A stretch of 37,674 bases of DNA from Oscillatoria sp. (lineage in GTDB: Bacteria; Cyanobacteriota; Cyanobacteriia; Cyanobacteriales; Laspinemataceae). Each line of letters opens with the position of its first letter. Within the stretch, counting starts at the first letter, position 1. Location of the stretch: NCBI GenBank assembly GCA_011390515.1, contig JAABSJ010000030.1, forward strand, positions 1 to 37,674, given 5' to 3'. Both the position numbers and the translations under genes were made by a program. The notes under the pieces are model-generated. The model searched no databases, was not told the origin of the DNA, and worked only from the letters and a program-made list of their open reading frames with translations. This document shows positions 7,782-17,300 of this stretch, piece after piece.

Positions 7782-7826
7782 GACAAATGACCAAGGACCA
7801 AGGACAAATGACCAATGACCAATAAC
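7782..7826 (-). repeat. inverted heptamer repeat TGACCAA/GGACCAA
   Basis: Units of the same heptamer family in the opposite orientation to the 7625-7749 array, including ATGACCAAGGACCAAGGACA. The two arrays could fold into a long imperfect hairpin. Confidence 0.75.
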
Positions 7827-8388
7827 CCATCCCCCCGTTTCCCTGATGTGAGATATCGACCCTACCCCACTTCTCCCCACTTTCCCGGGTCAGAATTTTA
7901 GAGAGAACTAAAAACAGAAGATTGTCCTCTGCTGAGATGATTAATTAGAGAAAAATCCCCTTTGTCCCATTCGGGGGAATTTTTCAGTGGATTTACTCGG
8001 TGGAAACCGAATCAAGGCTATTAAGACCAAAACGGGTTAGGGATTCTGGTGAGGGGAGAGTTGGGTGGAATTGACGTGAATGAGGGAAGTGGCGACTGGA
8101 CGGATTCAGCATAACCTTCTGACTCTTCGCCTATTTCAGCCCTTATCATAAATCCGGGCAATTTTATCAAGTTTTCTTTTTTCTGAAAGACAAAGCGTTT
8201 AAGGGAAAGGAGGGAGTGAAGAATCTAAGAAGATGGAGTGACAAGGAGAAAGCCTCTGCTTTATAGAGGAGTCAGTGGTCTGTCACTGAAAAAATAGCGC
8301 TTCAATGTCAAGGGCCACGATTTGATAAATTCCTTCGATCGCAGGATCGGCAATGTCCTGTCTGAGGAATTAAATTTTAAAAATAGGT
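7827..8388. other. long cyabrB leader/intergenic region
   Basis: No gene recognised. A hairpin with flanking A/T runs lies at about 7950-7985 (AAAAATCCCC pairing with GGGGGAATTTTT), but no gene is seen to end there. The remainder is the upstream regulatory region of the AbrB-like gene. Confidence 0.4.
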
Positions 8389-8389
8389 G

Positions 8390-8417
8390 TTGTATTTTTT
8401 AGAAGTTCGTTTATAAT
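8390..8417 (+). promoter_or_regulatory. sigma70-type promoter of cyabrB
   Basis: TTGTAT at 8390-8395, a 16-nt spacer and a perfect TATAAT at 8412-8417, 34 bp before the ATG of the AbrB-like gene. The surrounding DNA is AT-rich. Confidence 0.65.
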
Positions 8418-8451
8418 AATTCTTGTAAGAAGAGTTAGGAAGGAATTAATA

Positions 8452-8847
8452 ATGGCTGAAACATCAACTGCCCTAAGAGGAAAAGCACTGCTCAAGAAGG
8501 CAAAAGAACTCGCCAACTTACCCCGGCGAGAGTTAGCAAAGGCTTGTGGTTACTATACCACCACAAAAGGTGGGGAAACTCGGGTCAATCTGACTGACTT
8601 TTATGATGCACTGCTCGAAGCCAGAGGCATCGCCTTGGACCCCGAAGCCAAAAAGAGCACTCGTGGCAGAGAGGCAAGCTATCGGGTTTCCGTCCACCAA
8701 AATGGTCAACTGGTGATTGGTTCAACCTACACCCAAGCAATGGGGTTGAAGCCCGGTGACGAGTTTGAAATTAAGCTGGGTTACAAGCATATCCATTTAA
8801 TTCAAGTGGATGAGTCAGACAAAGACGGCGAAACCGAAGCTGCTTAA
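8452..8847 (+). CDS. CyAbrB-family transcriptional regulator
   Basis: A 131-residue protein with the cyanobacterial AbrB arrangement. A conserved N-terminal region comes first (ALLKKAKELANLPRRELAKA, then CGYYTTTKGGETRVNLTDFY). The C-terminal AbrB-type DNA-binding fold (about residues 80-120) includes YRVSVHQNGQLVIGSTYTQA, GLKPGDEFEI and GYKHIHLI. These proteins regulate carbon/nitrogen and hydrogenase-related genes, and most cyanobacteria have two essential paralogues; I cannot tell which one this is. ATG 8452 is preceded by AAGGA and a good promoter at 8390-8417. The extreme C-terminus is acidic. It stands alone, with long non-coding DNA on both sides. Confidence 0.93.
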   Translation: MAETSTALRGKALLKKAKELANLPRRELAKACGYYTTTKGGETRVNLTDFYDALLEARGIALDPEAKKSTRGREASYRVSVHQNGQLVIGSTYTQAMGLKPGDEFEIKLGYKHIHLIQVDESDKDGETEAA

Positions 8848-8929
8848 TTCAGAGCATCGGGGGGAGCGATCATTAATATAGAGTCCTTTTTGGGAGTTTC
8901 TACTTAAGAAAATCAACAGGGTTTCTCTC

Positions 8930-9213
8930 TCTCAATACAACCTGTAGAGAGGGAATAAACCTGGAAACAGCCCCAGGACAGGAGGTTCTGACCCGCTGTG
9001 CTCTTCAGTAAAATCCCCAGGAAAACTTTTTTTAGCATGGATTAGGGATATATTTTTCCTGCGGCAAATATGCCAGGAAGGTGCGGAAGCCCTAGATTTT
9101 CGCTTAAATATTCTGAAATGGGTTTGCGAGGAAAGACCCTAACCGATGGGATGCCATCGTTTCCGTGGATGTAATGGAAAAGCCTTTCGCGATCGCGAAA
9201 GGCTTCTTTATTT
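8930..9213 (+). ncRNA. candidate non-coding transcript ending in palindromic terminator
   Basis: There is no ORF over about 330 bp after cyabrB, yet the region ends in an excellent terminator. Local hairpins are visible (CCTGG...CCAGG near 8961-8978). It could be the 3' UTR of cyabrB or an independent small RNA. I compared it by eye with RNase P RNA, SRP RNA, tmRNA and cobalamin/glutamine riboswitches and found no match. The start given is arbitrary. Confidence 0.3.
9180..9213 (+). terminator. perfect 26-nt palindrome built on HIP1
   Basis: 9180-9205 is a perfect palindrome (AAGCCTTTCGCGA and its complement) centred on CGCGATCGCG, followed by CTTTATTT. This is a strong hairpin, probably terminating cyabrB or the candidate RNA. 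Confidence 0.75.
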
Positions 9214-9427
9214 AAAGAGGCAGTTCATGGAGGGATATCCGAGGCGATCGCCGAGGTATCCTCAACCGGGAATTCAGTGGATGATTCATAGGAAGGATTG
9301 ACCCTTGGTGGCAACATCAAACCCGACTCTTCTCAGGAAAAGAGGTCAACCGCGACTGCCCAAAATCTGAATTTGGTATCCCGTTTTACAGATAAATCTT
9401 CAGGGATTTTTATCGTAATGGCAGCTA

Positions 9428-9526
9428 TAGCAATCCTAAATGATTTGTAACATTTTCATCTCCCCTCTCCCGTTCTGGGAGAGGGGTTGGGGGTGAGGGT
9501 CTTGCACAACTGGTTTAGGACTGCTA
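9428..9526. mobile_element. 99-bp MITE with TA target duplication
   Basis: Terminal inverted repeats TAGCAATCCTAAAT / GTTTAGGACTGCTA, flanked by TA on both sides (9426-9427 and 9527-9528). The interior contains the CCCCTCTCCCGTTCTGGGAG hairpin. The TA duplication and TIR style suggest mobilisation by an IS630/Tc1-type transposase; none is present in the window. Relatives are at 21446, 24104-24190 and 31717-31823. Confidence 0.8.
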
Positions 9527-9620
9527 TAGAGTTACTCCATCCCGAGGAGACGGGAGATCTTCTGAGGTTTCCACAGTCTCAAACCCCACTTTACCGGGAC
9601 TCGGATCGGACTTTTATCGG

Positions 9621-10088
9621 TCAACTGTCGAGAGGATTGCAACGGATCTCGATAATAAACCCATCGGGATCGTAAAAGTAGATCCCGCGTCCTGTGGGAC
9701 GGGTGACGGGACCGCTATCGATCGCCACCTGATGCGCTTTAAGTGCCTCAACTGCGCCGTCAAATAATTGCGGATCAATATCGAAGGCGAGATGATTGGC
9801 ACGGGTAAAGGCACGTTTTGGGTCCGGGTCCGGGGGTAATAAATCCGGTTCGTAAAATAAATCGATAACCGTCCCATCGGGGGTAACAAAATTGGCAACT
9901 TTCCCCGTTGCGACTAATTCCCGCAACGTGGTGGGAACCGACTCCCCAGTGAGTTCCTGTAACCCGAGGATCCGACCATAAAAATGGCGGGATGCTGCCA
10001 AATCCCTGACGTTAAATGCGATATGGTGAACTTGTCGCAAACTGCCAGGAGCGATCGCAAAAGTTGGTGATTCTAAATTGATTTGCAT
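9621..10088 (-). CDS. VOC-family (glyoxalase/dioxygenase-like) protein
   Basis: A 155-residue protein with the paired beta-alpha-beta-beta-beta modules of the vicinal oxygen chelate superfamily. VHHIAFNVRDLAASRHFYGR opens module 1 and ANHLAFDI opens module 2; it ends GIYFYDPDGFIIEI. Likely metal ligands are His21/22, Glu80, His99 and Glu147, in the usual places. The substrate cannot be read from sequence: glyoxalase I-like, ring-cleavage or resistance functions are all possible. Start ATG 10088 gives a normal single-domain length. It is the last of three minus-strand genes, with about 170 bp separating it from the Uma2 gene, so it may have its own promoter. Confidence 0.85.
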   Translation of the reverse strand: MQINLESPTFAIAPGSLRQVHHIAFNVRDLAASRHFYGRILGLQELTGESVPTTLRELVATGKVANFVTPDGTVIDLFYEPDLLPPDPDPKRAFTRANHLAFDIDPQLFDGAVEALKAHQVAIDSGPVTRPTGRGIYFYDPDGFIIEIRCNPLDS

Positions 10089-10256
10089 GATATGGACTCA
10101 TTTGAGAGGGCAATCCGGGTGAAAATCTCTAAAAACATTTTGGAGGAATCCCGGATGGATTGGAATGGTTTATCGCGAGAATTTTTGCCAGAAGTGGTGC
10201 GATCGCCCGGGGGATAAATGCGATCGCATCACTTCTGGATAGGCGATTAGATATCC

Positions 10257-11018
10257 CTACAACTCATCTGGATCAATTCCCATAGAGCGTAGGCGATCGG
10301 CGATCGCCTGGGATTTCTGGCGTTCTCGTTCCAGTTCCGATTCAGCCATTTGCACCCGGTCTTCTGCCGTTTGCGCCCGGTCTTCTGCCGTTTGTGCCCG
10401 TTCTTCCGCTTGTCGCGCCCGTTCCTGTGCCGTTCGCCAGAGTTCCTCTAGTTCCAAGGTGGTGAGAAACGGTTCGCCATCGGGACGGTACAGTTGCAAT
10501 CCACTCTCTGCCATTTGAAAGCGCACCCCGAGGCGGGGACTCACCCATCCGTCCATTTGTTCGATCGGGTGTAAACTCCCCTCAGACTTGCACCATCCGG
10601 TTAAATCCAGCAAATCGGGATGATAGAGATAGTATTCTTCAACACCATACTTCTGATAAAAGGCAAATTTCTTCATCATTTCCGAGGGACGGTTCCCCGG
10701 AGACCAAATTTCAAACACCACTTGTGGAGGGATATTGTCTTCCTTCCACTGTTGGTAAGACCCCCGATAGCCTTTGGGTCGTCCGAATGCTACCATTGCA
10801 TCCGGCGCTTGTCTGAGTTTGTTATTGCCTTCCACGGGATACCACAATAAATCTCCCGCGACGAAGACATTCGGATCCTGAGCATAGACTCGTTCTAAAT
10901 TTTCTTTAATCCAGACGATCAGCGCAAATTGTTGGGTATTGTCTGCCATAGGTTGACCATCACTATCCGGGTAGATCCCGCTTGCCTGGGGTTCAGGCGA
11001 TCGCACTTCTATAACCAT
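10257..11018 (-). CDS. Uma2-family endonuclease-like protein with coiled-coil tail
   Basis: A 253-residue protein. Residues 1-190 match the Uma2 (DUF820) fold, a PD-(D/E)xK nuclease-like domain very abundant in cyanobacteria: APDAMVAFGRPKGYRG, then VVFEIWSPGNRPSEMMKKFA and YYLYHPD carry the acidic active-site positions. The C-terminal 60 residues are a repetitive charged helix with near-identical heptads AQTAEDR (three copies), a predicted coiled coil. The start at 11018 has GGAG about 9 nt upstream. The biological role of Uma2 proteins is not established; many copies exist per genome and mobile or accessory status is common. Two further Uma2 genes are at 28706 and 29304. Confidence 0.88.
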   Translation of the reverse strand: MVIEVRSPEPQASGIYPDSDGQPMADNTQQFALIVWIKENLERVYAQDPNVFVAGDLLWYPVEGNNKLRQAPDAMVAFGRPKGYRGSYQQWKEDNIPPQVVFEIWSPGNRPSEMMKKFAFYQKYGVEEYYLYHPDLLDLTGWCKSEGSLHPIEQMDGWVSPRLGVRFQMAESGLQLYRPDGEPFLTTLELEELWRTAQERARQAEERAQTAEDRAQTAEDRVQMAESELERERQKSQAIADRLRSMGIDPDEL

Positions 11019-11093
11019 AGCTATTTCTCCGTGGGGTTGTGCTAGACTTAAGTTTAGCAGGAGAAACGTGCGATCGCCGGATGAACACCCCTA

Positions 11094-12407
11094 TTACTTC
11101 CCGAGTTTTTGCCACAGTACGACCGTCATAACGGTGACTAAACTGGCGACCCCTCCGCAAATCACACTTAATAATAAGACGCCAGTCAACCCTGAATTTG
11201 TCCCGGGATTCACGGAGGGAACAGGAGGATGAGTCGAGGAAGCGACGGCTACTATACAACCTGTCGCTACTCCGACTCCCCCGATCGCCACTGCGGTTTT
11301 AACGGTGCGATCGCGCTGGGTCTGACGAATTTCCAACAGACCCTGAATCATCTGGGTTAGATGTTGTATCCGTTCCAAATTTAAGCGGAATGCCTGGATC
11401 TCCCCTTGAACCCTGGGGAGGTAACTTTCTTGGATCGATGCGCTGAATATTTTTAAAAAAGTGAGGTCTGTCAATCCTAAACCATCGGCATCTTGTTCTA
11501 ACTGATGGCAATATTGATCATAATGGTCAATCTGGATTTCCATCAAATTGAGATGCATCTCTAAAGTCGTGAAGCCGGTGATCAATCCCGATAGACTATC
11601 CATCGTCGTTTTGAGGTGATGGAGACTTAGCTCAGAATAATCAGCGATCGCCTCAATCTGTTGATATTGGTCCATTAGCTGTTGTTTGAGCCGTTGACTC
11701 TGGCAGTGGGCCCAAACAATTTGATGCCGAGATAATAAAACTTGTTGCCATTGTTCATAAAATCCCCATCCCGCTTGAAACGTTTCGCGATCGGGATACA
11801 GAACTAGGAGTAAATAACTATTGCCTTCAATCGTTTCCCCGGTGTTTCCCCCTGATGTCCGCCAAAACTCATACAGTTTCACCCCCACATAGTCTCCGGT
11901 TGCTTGATGATGCCATCCTTCCGGAGAGATTAAGGTTTTATAACTCTCTTCGGCCAGCTTTTCAATTTGAGTGGAATTGCCATGTTCCCAAACTCCTGAA
12001 ATTAGCCAAGTTTGTCCTAAATTATTGGGGGAATCGGGGTCTGGGGTGAGGGATTTTAGGGTACTGAGTAGACTCTGAACCTGATGGGCGTTATATCTTT
12101 CCTGAACTGAACCATCAAAGATTAAGGCATAACTCGGATGGAGACTTCGCCGTAGATAGCGTCCGAGGATGGCGTGGTTATGTAGGGTTCCTTTAAATTT
12201 TAAATCGGCGGTGGGTTGGGTCTGGAGATCGAGGAAAGTTTCCTGACAATCCTGGGCGATCGCCTCGGGGATGAATCGGGAAATATCCTCCACTATTTTT
12301 TCTAAAACTGAGTGATAATTCCGTTGACTGTTTTCTAGGCTGATGCCTAACCCTTCTTTGAGATGGTAACTAAATAAATATAAGTTAGGGAGGTTGATTT
12401 CTAGCAT
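11094..12407 (-). CDS. unknown protein with two C-terminal membrane segments
   Basis: A 437-residue protein whose family I do not recognise. The N-terminal half looks globular, starting MLEINLPNLYLFSYHLKEGL. A helical, probably coiled-coil middle follows (about residues 235-365, for example HHLKTTMDSLSGLITGFTTL). The C-terminus has two hydrophobic segments, AVAIGGVGVATGCIVAVASS and TGVLLLSVICGGVASLVTVM, separated by a Pro/Ser/Gly loop. The layout (cytosolic sensor-like part, coiled coil, hairpin anchor) resembles CorA-like or CHASE-less membrane proteins but without their motifs. ATG 12407 gives an uninterrupted frame; no strong ribosome-binding site. It ends 76 bp before the Uma2 gene on the same strand. 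Confidence 0.7.
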   Translation of the reverse strand: MLEINLPNLYLFSYHLKEGLGISLENSQRNYHSVLEKIVEDISRFIPEAIAQDCQETFLDLQTQPTADLKFKGTLHNHAILGRYLRRSLHPSYALIFDGSVQERYNAHQVQSLLSTLKSLTPDPDSPNNLGQTWLISGVWEHGNSTQIEKLAEESYKTLISPEGWHHQATGDYVGVKLYEFWRTSGGNTGETIEGNSYLLLVLYPDRETFQAGWGFYEQWQQVLLSRHQIVWAHCQSQRLKQQLMDQYQQIEAIADYSELSLHHLKTTMDSLSGLITGFTTLEMHLNLMEIQIDHYDQYCHQLEQDADGLGLTDLTFLKIFSASIQESYLPRVQGEIQAFRLNLERIQHLTQMIQGLLEIRQTQRDRTVKTAVAIGGVGVATGCIVAVASSTHPPVPSVNPGTNSGLTGVLLLSVICGGVASLVTVMTVVLWQKLGK

Positions 12408-13126
12408 GAATTTGGGGCCAGGTCAGATCTAATCGAAAAGACGCATTTAATTGTACCGCAGATTTTAGCGAGTTGTTAATATACGTTTAGGAAAATTAAC
12501 AGAGATTAGGGTCAAAATCGGCTTCGGCTTGCAGGGCGATCGGTGTTGGGGAAGGGGGTAGAATATGGATTGTGAGATATGGGGTGCAGTGAAGATAGTT
12601 GGAGGGATGATGGAGTTGGGTTGGTAATCACTTTGTATTGGGGAGAGGATTAAAGGAAAGGAAGAGAACGACTGAAGTCGGGACGTTGAACTGAAGAAAC
12701 GACTGAAGTCGGGACGTTGAACTGAAGAGAACGACTGAAGTCGGGACGTTGAACACTCCCCCATCTCCCCCATCCCCCCCATCTCCCCCATCCCCCCCAT
12801 CCATGACAAAAACTTCGGGGCAGTTTCCGGACTCTGGGGGTTTGGTGTTGAAACAAGCGCACCAAGGAGATGTTTAGGGGTTTTGCTGTGATTATGAATT
12901 GATTGATTGGTTAGGGCAAGTCCCCCATCCATCGAAAACATTTATGGCAAATTGTTGTCCAGCGATCGCGCGGGGGTATCCGGTGTGGTATCCTAGCAAG
13001 ATTCGTGGGGCGGCAGTTGGATTGCCCTGGGCAAAACTAGAAAAACTCTCTTCGCTTTGCTTGATTTAAACTGAATTGTATTTTATTGTCGATTTCCTGT
13101 TCATTACAGCAGTTTGAGGTAATCCC
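12408..13126. other. intergenic region with repeats
   Basis: No credible gene. The long open minus-strand frame here is a translation of the tandem repeat and the C-rich tract. It presumably carries the promoters of the divergent genes at 12407 (minus) and 13127 (plus). Confidence 0.6.
12661..12755 (+). repeat. three tandem 31-32 bp units
   Basis: Units start at 12661, 12693 and 12724 and share GACTGAAGTCGGGACGTTGA. The core GACTGAAGTC is palindromic. The units are directly adjacent with no spacers, so this is not a CRISPR. A low-complexity CTCCCCCAT tract follows at 12756-12802. Confidence 0.85.
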
Positions 13127-14008
13127 ATGACCTTCATTGCCACAATCCTCACCAGTTTACTCTCAATTCTGGTAGTTCTCGTCGGGCCAAAGTTTTCGGA
13201 TGAGAAACATCGCAATACTGTGCGCGCGGTTGCCCTGTTAATCGGCATTTTAGCAGCGACAGCTTCCCTGTTGAAAACTTTTACGATTATCCCATCGGGC
13301 AAAGTTGGGGTGATTGAGGTGTTTGGGAAGGTAGAAGCCCAGCCCCTGAATCCCGGGGTGCATTGGGTGAACCCTTTTGGAAATGTTTTGAAGTTTTCCA
13401 CGCGCTTGCGGGATATGCCGGAAAAAATTTCAGCTACCTCCCAAGAAGGGTTAAACCTAGTGGTAGAGGGGACCATCCAGTATCGTCTAGACCCGAATAG
13501 TGCAGCGGATCTGTATCAAAATGTGGGTGCGAATGATGGTGAAATCGTGCGATCGCGGTTTCAAGCGATTATGCGGGAAATTACATCGAGTTATCCGGCG
13601 AGAGACATTTACACGGCTAAACGAGAGGAAGTCACTCGGAGACTGCGGTTATCGATGCGGGAGTCTTTAACGCCTCTCGGTTTTATCGTAGAAGAAGCCT
13701 TTCTCAAGGATGTGGCGCTACCGGAGAAATTACAAGCTGCCATTGAACAGAAAATGGAGGTAGAACAGGACAATCAACGCATGGAGTTGGTGCTACAGAA
13801 AGAGCAGCAAGAAGCGGAAAGAAAGCGCATTGAAGCCTTGGGAATTGCGGAGTATCAACAAATTATTTCCCCGGGTTTAACGTCGCAATTCTTGCAATGG
13901 CGAAGTATTGAAGCAACCGATCGCCTTGCTAATTCTAATAACAGTAAAGTAGTAATTATGGGCGGGTCTGGCAATAATGCTAATGTGCCGGTGATTCTGC
14001 AACCCTAG
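13127..14008 (+). CDS. SPFH/prohibitin-family membrane protein
   Basis: A 293-residue protein with two N-terminal hydrophobic segments (FIATILTSLLSILVVLVGPK, and one within about residues 35-55), then an SPFH domain: IIPSGKVGVIEVFGKVEAQP, PGVHWVNPFG, and a C-terminal charged helix rich in Glu/Lys/Gln (about 205-250). This is the layout of prohibitins, which form ring-like membrane assemblies that scaffold lipid domains and modulate membrane proteases such as FtsH. ATG 13127 has GAGG about 10 nt upstream. The next small gene starts 47 bp downstream and may be co-transcribed. The specific role in cyanobacteria is not known; the family assignment is firm. Confidence 0.9.
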   Translation: MTFIATILTSLLSILVVLVGPKFSDEKHRNTVRAVALLIGILAATASLLKTFTIIPSGKVGVIEVFGKVEAQPLNPGVHWVNPFGNVLKFSTRLRDMPEKISATSQEGLNLVVEGTIQYRLDPNSAADLYQNVGANDGEIVRSRFQAIMREITSSYPARDIYTAKREEVTRRLRLSMRESLTPLGFIVEEAFLKDVALPEKLQAAIEQKMEVEQDNQRMELVLQKEQQEAERKRIEALGIAEYQQIISPGLTSQFLQWRSIEATDRLANSNNSKVVIMGGSGNNANVPVILQP

Positions 14009-14054
14009 GCGATAGCCCATCCTACTGTAACCCCTTTTTTATTAACCTAAACCA

Positions 14055-14243
14055 ATGGCTGAACCCTCCAAATACTATATTGTCAAGGGCAAAAACGGAA
14101 CTTGTGAAATCCTCCCGGGCGATCACCTAGAAGGGTCGGACCAAGAGGAAATCCGGGAGAAATGGGGACCCTTTGAGTCCCGGGAGGGTGCGATCGCCCG
14201 TCGCGTGGGTTTGATTCGCGCCGGAAAGTGCCAACCGTTATAA
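14055..14243 (+). CDS. small conserved-looking hypothetical protein
   Basis: A 62-residue soluble, charged protein: MAEPSKYYIVKGKNGTCEIL, then a middle with GPFESREGAIARRVGLIRAG. Codon use and composition look genuine, and it lies 47 bp after the SPFH gene in the same direction. I recognise the type (short cyanobacterial proteins with a YYI..GKNGTCEI start) but no function. A weak upstream site and no terminator were seen before the convergent kinase gene. Confidence 0.65.
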   Translation: MAEPSKYYIVKGKNGTCEILPGDHLEGSDQEEIREKWGPFESREGAIARRVGLIRAGKCQPL

Positions 14244-14310
14244 CCCAAACGGGAGAATCAATCGGTGTCATACAGAAATTATGCATCGATTGATTCCCCT
14301 CAATCGCTGT

Positions 14311-17300
14311 CTAGCGGCCCATCTTGCCTAACACCCAGTTTCGGGACTCCAATGCCAGAGAGAAATTCGGTTGAATTTCCAGGGCTTTTTCGTAAGAAGC
14401 CAGGGCTTCATTGTACCGTTCAATCGACTCCAGGGCGATTCCCCGTTGAGTCCAGACCAATGCATCTTGAGTTTGAGCGGCGATCGCCTGATCAAACGAT
14501 TCGATCGCATCGGGATAACGCCGGAGTTCATTGAGTGCCACCCCGCGATTTGCCCAGGATTTGCCATCCCTGGGTTCCAACTTCACCGCTTGATCAAACG
14601 AAGTCACTGCCTCTGCATAACGGCGCAGTTCCATTTGTGCCAAACCGCGATCGCGCCAAGCTGGATGAAAACTCTCCTCGATCGCCAAGGCGCGATCAAA
14701 AGCCTCGATCGCCTCAAAGTAACGACCCAACCCCAGACTCAGCAAAACGCCGCGATTATGCCAGCCTTTATAAAAATCCGGTTCGATCGCCAGCGCCCGA
14801 TCGTAAGCCGCTAACCCTTCCCCAAATTGAGAGGCACTATACAGGGTCGTTCCCTTAGCATTCCAGGCTATATAAAACTCTGGATTAATTTCCAAAGCGC
14901 GATCAAACGAAGCGATCGCCTCATCCTGACGCTGTAATTGATTGAGTAATCGACCCCGTTCCAACCAGGCATTCAAATCATCTGGGTTGCTTGCCAACAG
15001 GCGATCGTAAGCGGCCAGAGAGCGTTCAAAAGCGCGATCGGCCTCCTGGGGACGTTGTAAATAGTCTAAAACCAACGCCTTGCGTTCCCAGCCTTGCGGG
15101 TCATTCGGTTCCACTTCTAGGGCTTGGTCCAGGTTCCCCAGAGCCTCATCATAGCGCTGTAAACTGAGTAAAGCAAGACCCCGACCCTTCAGGGCATTCA
15201 CATCATTCCGGCGCAGTTCCAAAGCGCGATCGTGAGAGGCGACTGCCTCCTCGTAGCGTTGTAATTGATACAAAGTTTCCCCGCGATTGTTCCAATAGCG
15301 GGCATTTTTCGGTTCTAAACGGCTGGCATTGTCATAAGCCACGAGAGCCGATTCATAGCGATCAAGCAGATAGAGGGCATCCCCGCGACATTTCCAAGCC
15401 AAGGCATAATCCGCCTTAATCCCGATCGCCTGATCGCACTGATCCAGGGCTTCCAGGTAGTCCTGAGACTCCAAAAGCAGGCTGGCATTTTCGATAAATT
15501 GGTCCGAGTCCTGACGTGCTTGACGAGCTTGCTGAGAATTGCTCACCGCGATCGCCACCCCTGCCGTTCCCATCAGGGCCACCACTGCCAGAATCGGCCA
15601 GGGGTTATTCAAGGGTAACTTTTGGGAAAGTTGGGTCACCCCGGCTAGAGCAGTAGCCCCGATGGGAGCCTTGGCTTTACCCGAGGGACTCGCCCCTAGG
15701 TCGGCCTGGGGCGGATCTGAGGGACCCTGGGGAGACACCGAACCATCCGCCCCCATCGGCACCGGGACCGCCTCCGGAAAGGGGGCCAGAACCGGCTCTT
15801 GGAGGGCGCGCAGATCCGCTAACACCTCCTGAGCGGATTCATAGCGCTCGCGGAAATAAGATCGCACCATTTTATCCAGAATCGCCCCAAAGCGATCGCT
15901 GACCTCAACGTGCTTGCGCCAACTGAGTTCGCCGGTATGGGGTTCCGTCCCCAGATAATCCGGACGCACCCCGGTTAACGCTTGCAGGGCCACTGCCCCC
16001 AAAGCATAAATATCACTATTCGGGCGGGGATTTCCCACCATTTGCTCCTTTGGCATATAGCCCGGAGTCCCGATCGCCGTCGAAGTCGTTAACTGGCCCT
16101 GGTCAATCGTCAAGGTGCCAATTTGCTTCACCGCGCCAAAATTGGTCACCATCAGCTTCCCGTCGGACTGACGCCGGAAGATGCTCCAGGGGGTTAAATC
16201 CAAATGAATGGCATGATGTTCATGAACGAAGGCGAGGGTTTCTAGGACCTCTTGCAATAAGGCCACTGCCTCCTTTTCCTCGTACTTTTTGCCCTGGATT
16301 AATTCATGAGAAAGGGACTGTCCCTCAATCTGCTCCTGGACCAAATAAAATGCCCCATTTTGCTCAAAATCTGCCAGCAACGTGGGGATGCACTCATGAG
16401 TGCCTAAACGGTGTAATAATTGCGCTTCCGCATCAAAAAAGCTTTTTGCTTCCCACCAGGGAAAAGTCTCTTGTTGAACGGGTTTAATTTGCTCCACCGT
16501 ACACCAGGGCATTTCTTGGCGTTGTAAATCCTCCCCTAAAAAGGTTTTACTAAAGCGGCGTTCCGCTAACAGACTCACCAATTGATAGCGACCATCGAGG
16601 ACATTGCCAATTTCATGTAAAGACCGTAAATCAGCGATTACCTCCGTCGCCTGTTGGTAGCGGTCTTGATAGTCTGAGCGCACCATTTTATCCAGAATCT
16701 TAGCCAACTTGGGGTTGACCGGGGCCAAATGATGCCAGATCGTTTGCCCTGTTTTGGGGTCTCGTTCTAACTCGCGGGGGGGGACGCCGGTTAAGGCTTG
16801 AATGGCAGTCATGCCGAGGGCATAAATATCGCTATTAAAGCGAGGTTTGCCCCCGAGTTGTTCGATGGGGACATAACCTGGAGTGCCGATCGCCGCTGTA
16901 CCCACTTGTCCTTGGGGAGTGATGGCTAAGGTTTCGATTTCTTTAAAAGAGCCAAAATCCACCGGGATAATTTTGCGATCGCCGGTACGACGGATTAAAT
17001 TAGAGGGTTTTATATTGCGATGAATCACCGAGTGCTGATGAATGAACGCTAACACTTCCAGGACTTGATGTAACAGGGCCATCACCAACCCTTCACTCCA
17101 GCGGTTGCCTCGGATGATTTCTTGACTCAGGTCTTGACCTGGGATAAATTCTTCAACAATATAAAATTTTTGCTCCTCCTCAAACCCATCCAAAATTCCC
17201 GGAATCAGGGGATGAGCGCTTAATTTTTGCATCACTTCGATTTCTCGTTGCAAGCGCCCACGGGCCTCGGTCAGCAGGGTGGGATTGGAGAGATTTGGCT

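Noticed and set aside
9100..9180. RNase P RNA-like GCGAGGAAAG sequence
   Set aside because: Only the short GAGGAAAG match is present; no other conserved rnpB regions in the neighbourhood.
9301..9425. short minus-strand frame (IKIPEDLSVKRDTKFRFWAV) next to the MITE
   Set aside because: Could be a gene tail cut by the element, but under 35 codons with no recognisable family.
12661..12755. possible CRISPR array
   Set aside because: Only three units, directly adjacent with no unique spacers, and no cas genes; the same holds for 26171-26256.
12465..12941. 158-codon minus-strand open frame
   Set aside because: Its translation consists of the tandem repeat (repeated TSRLQSFSS) and the C-rich tract; no independent coding character.
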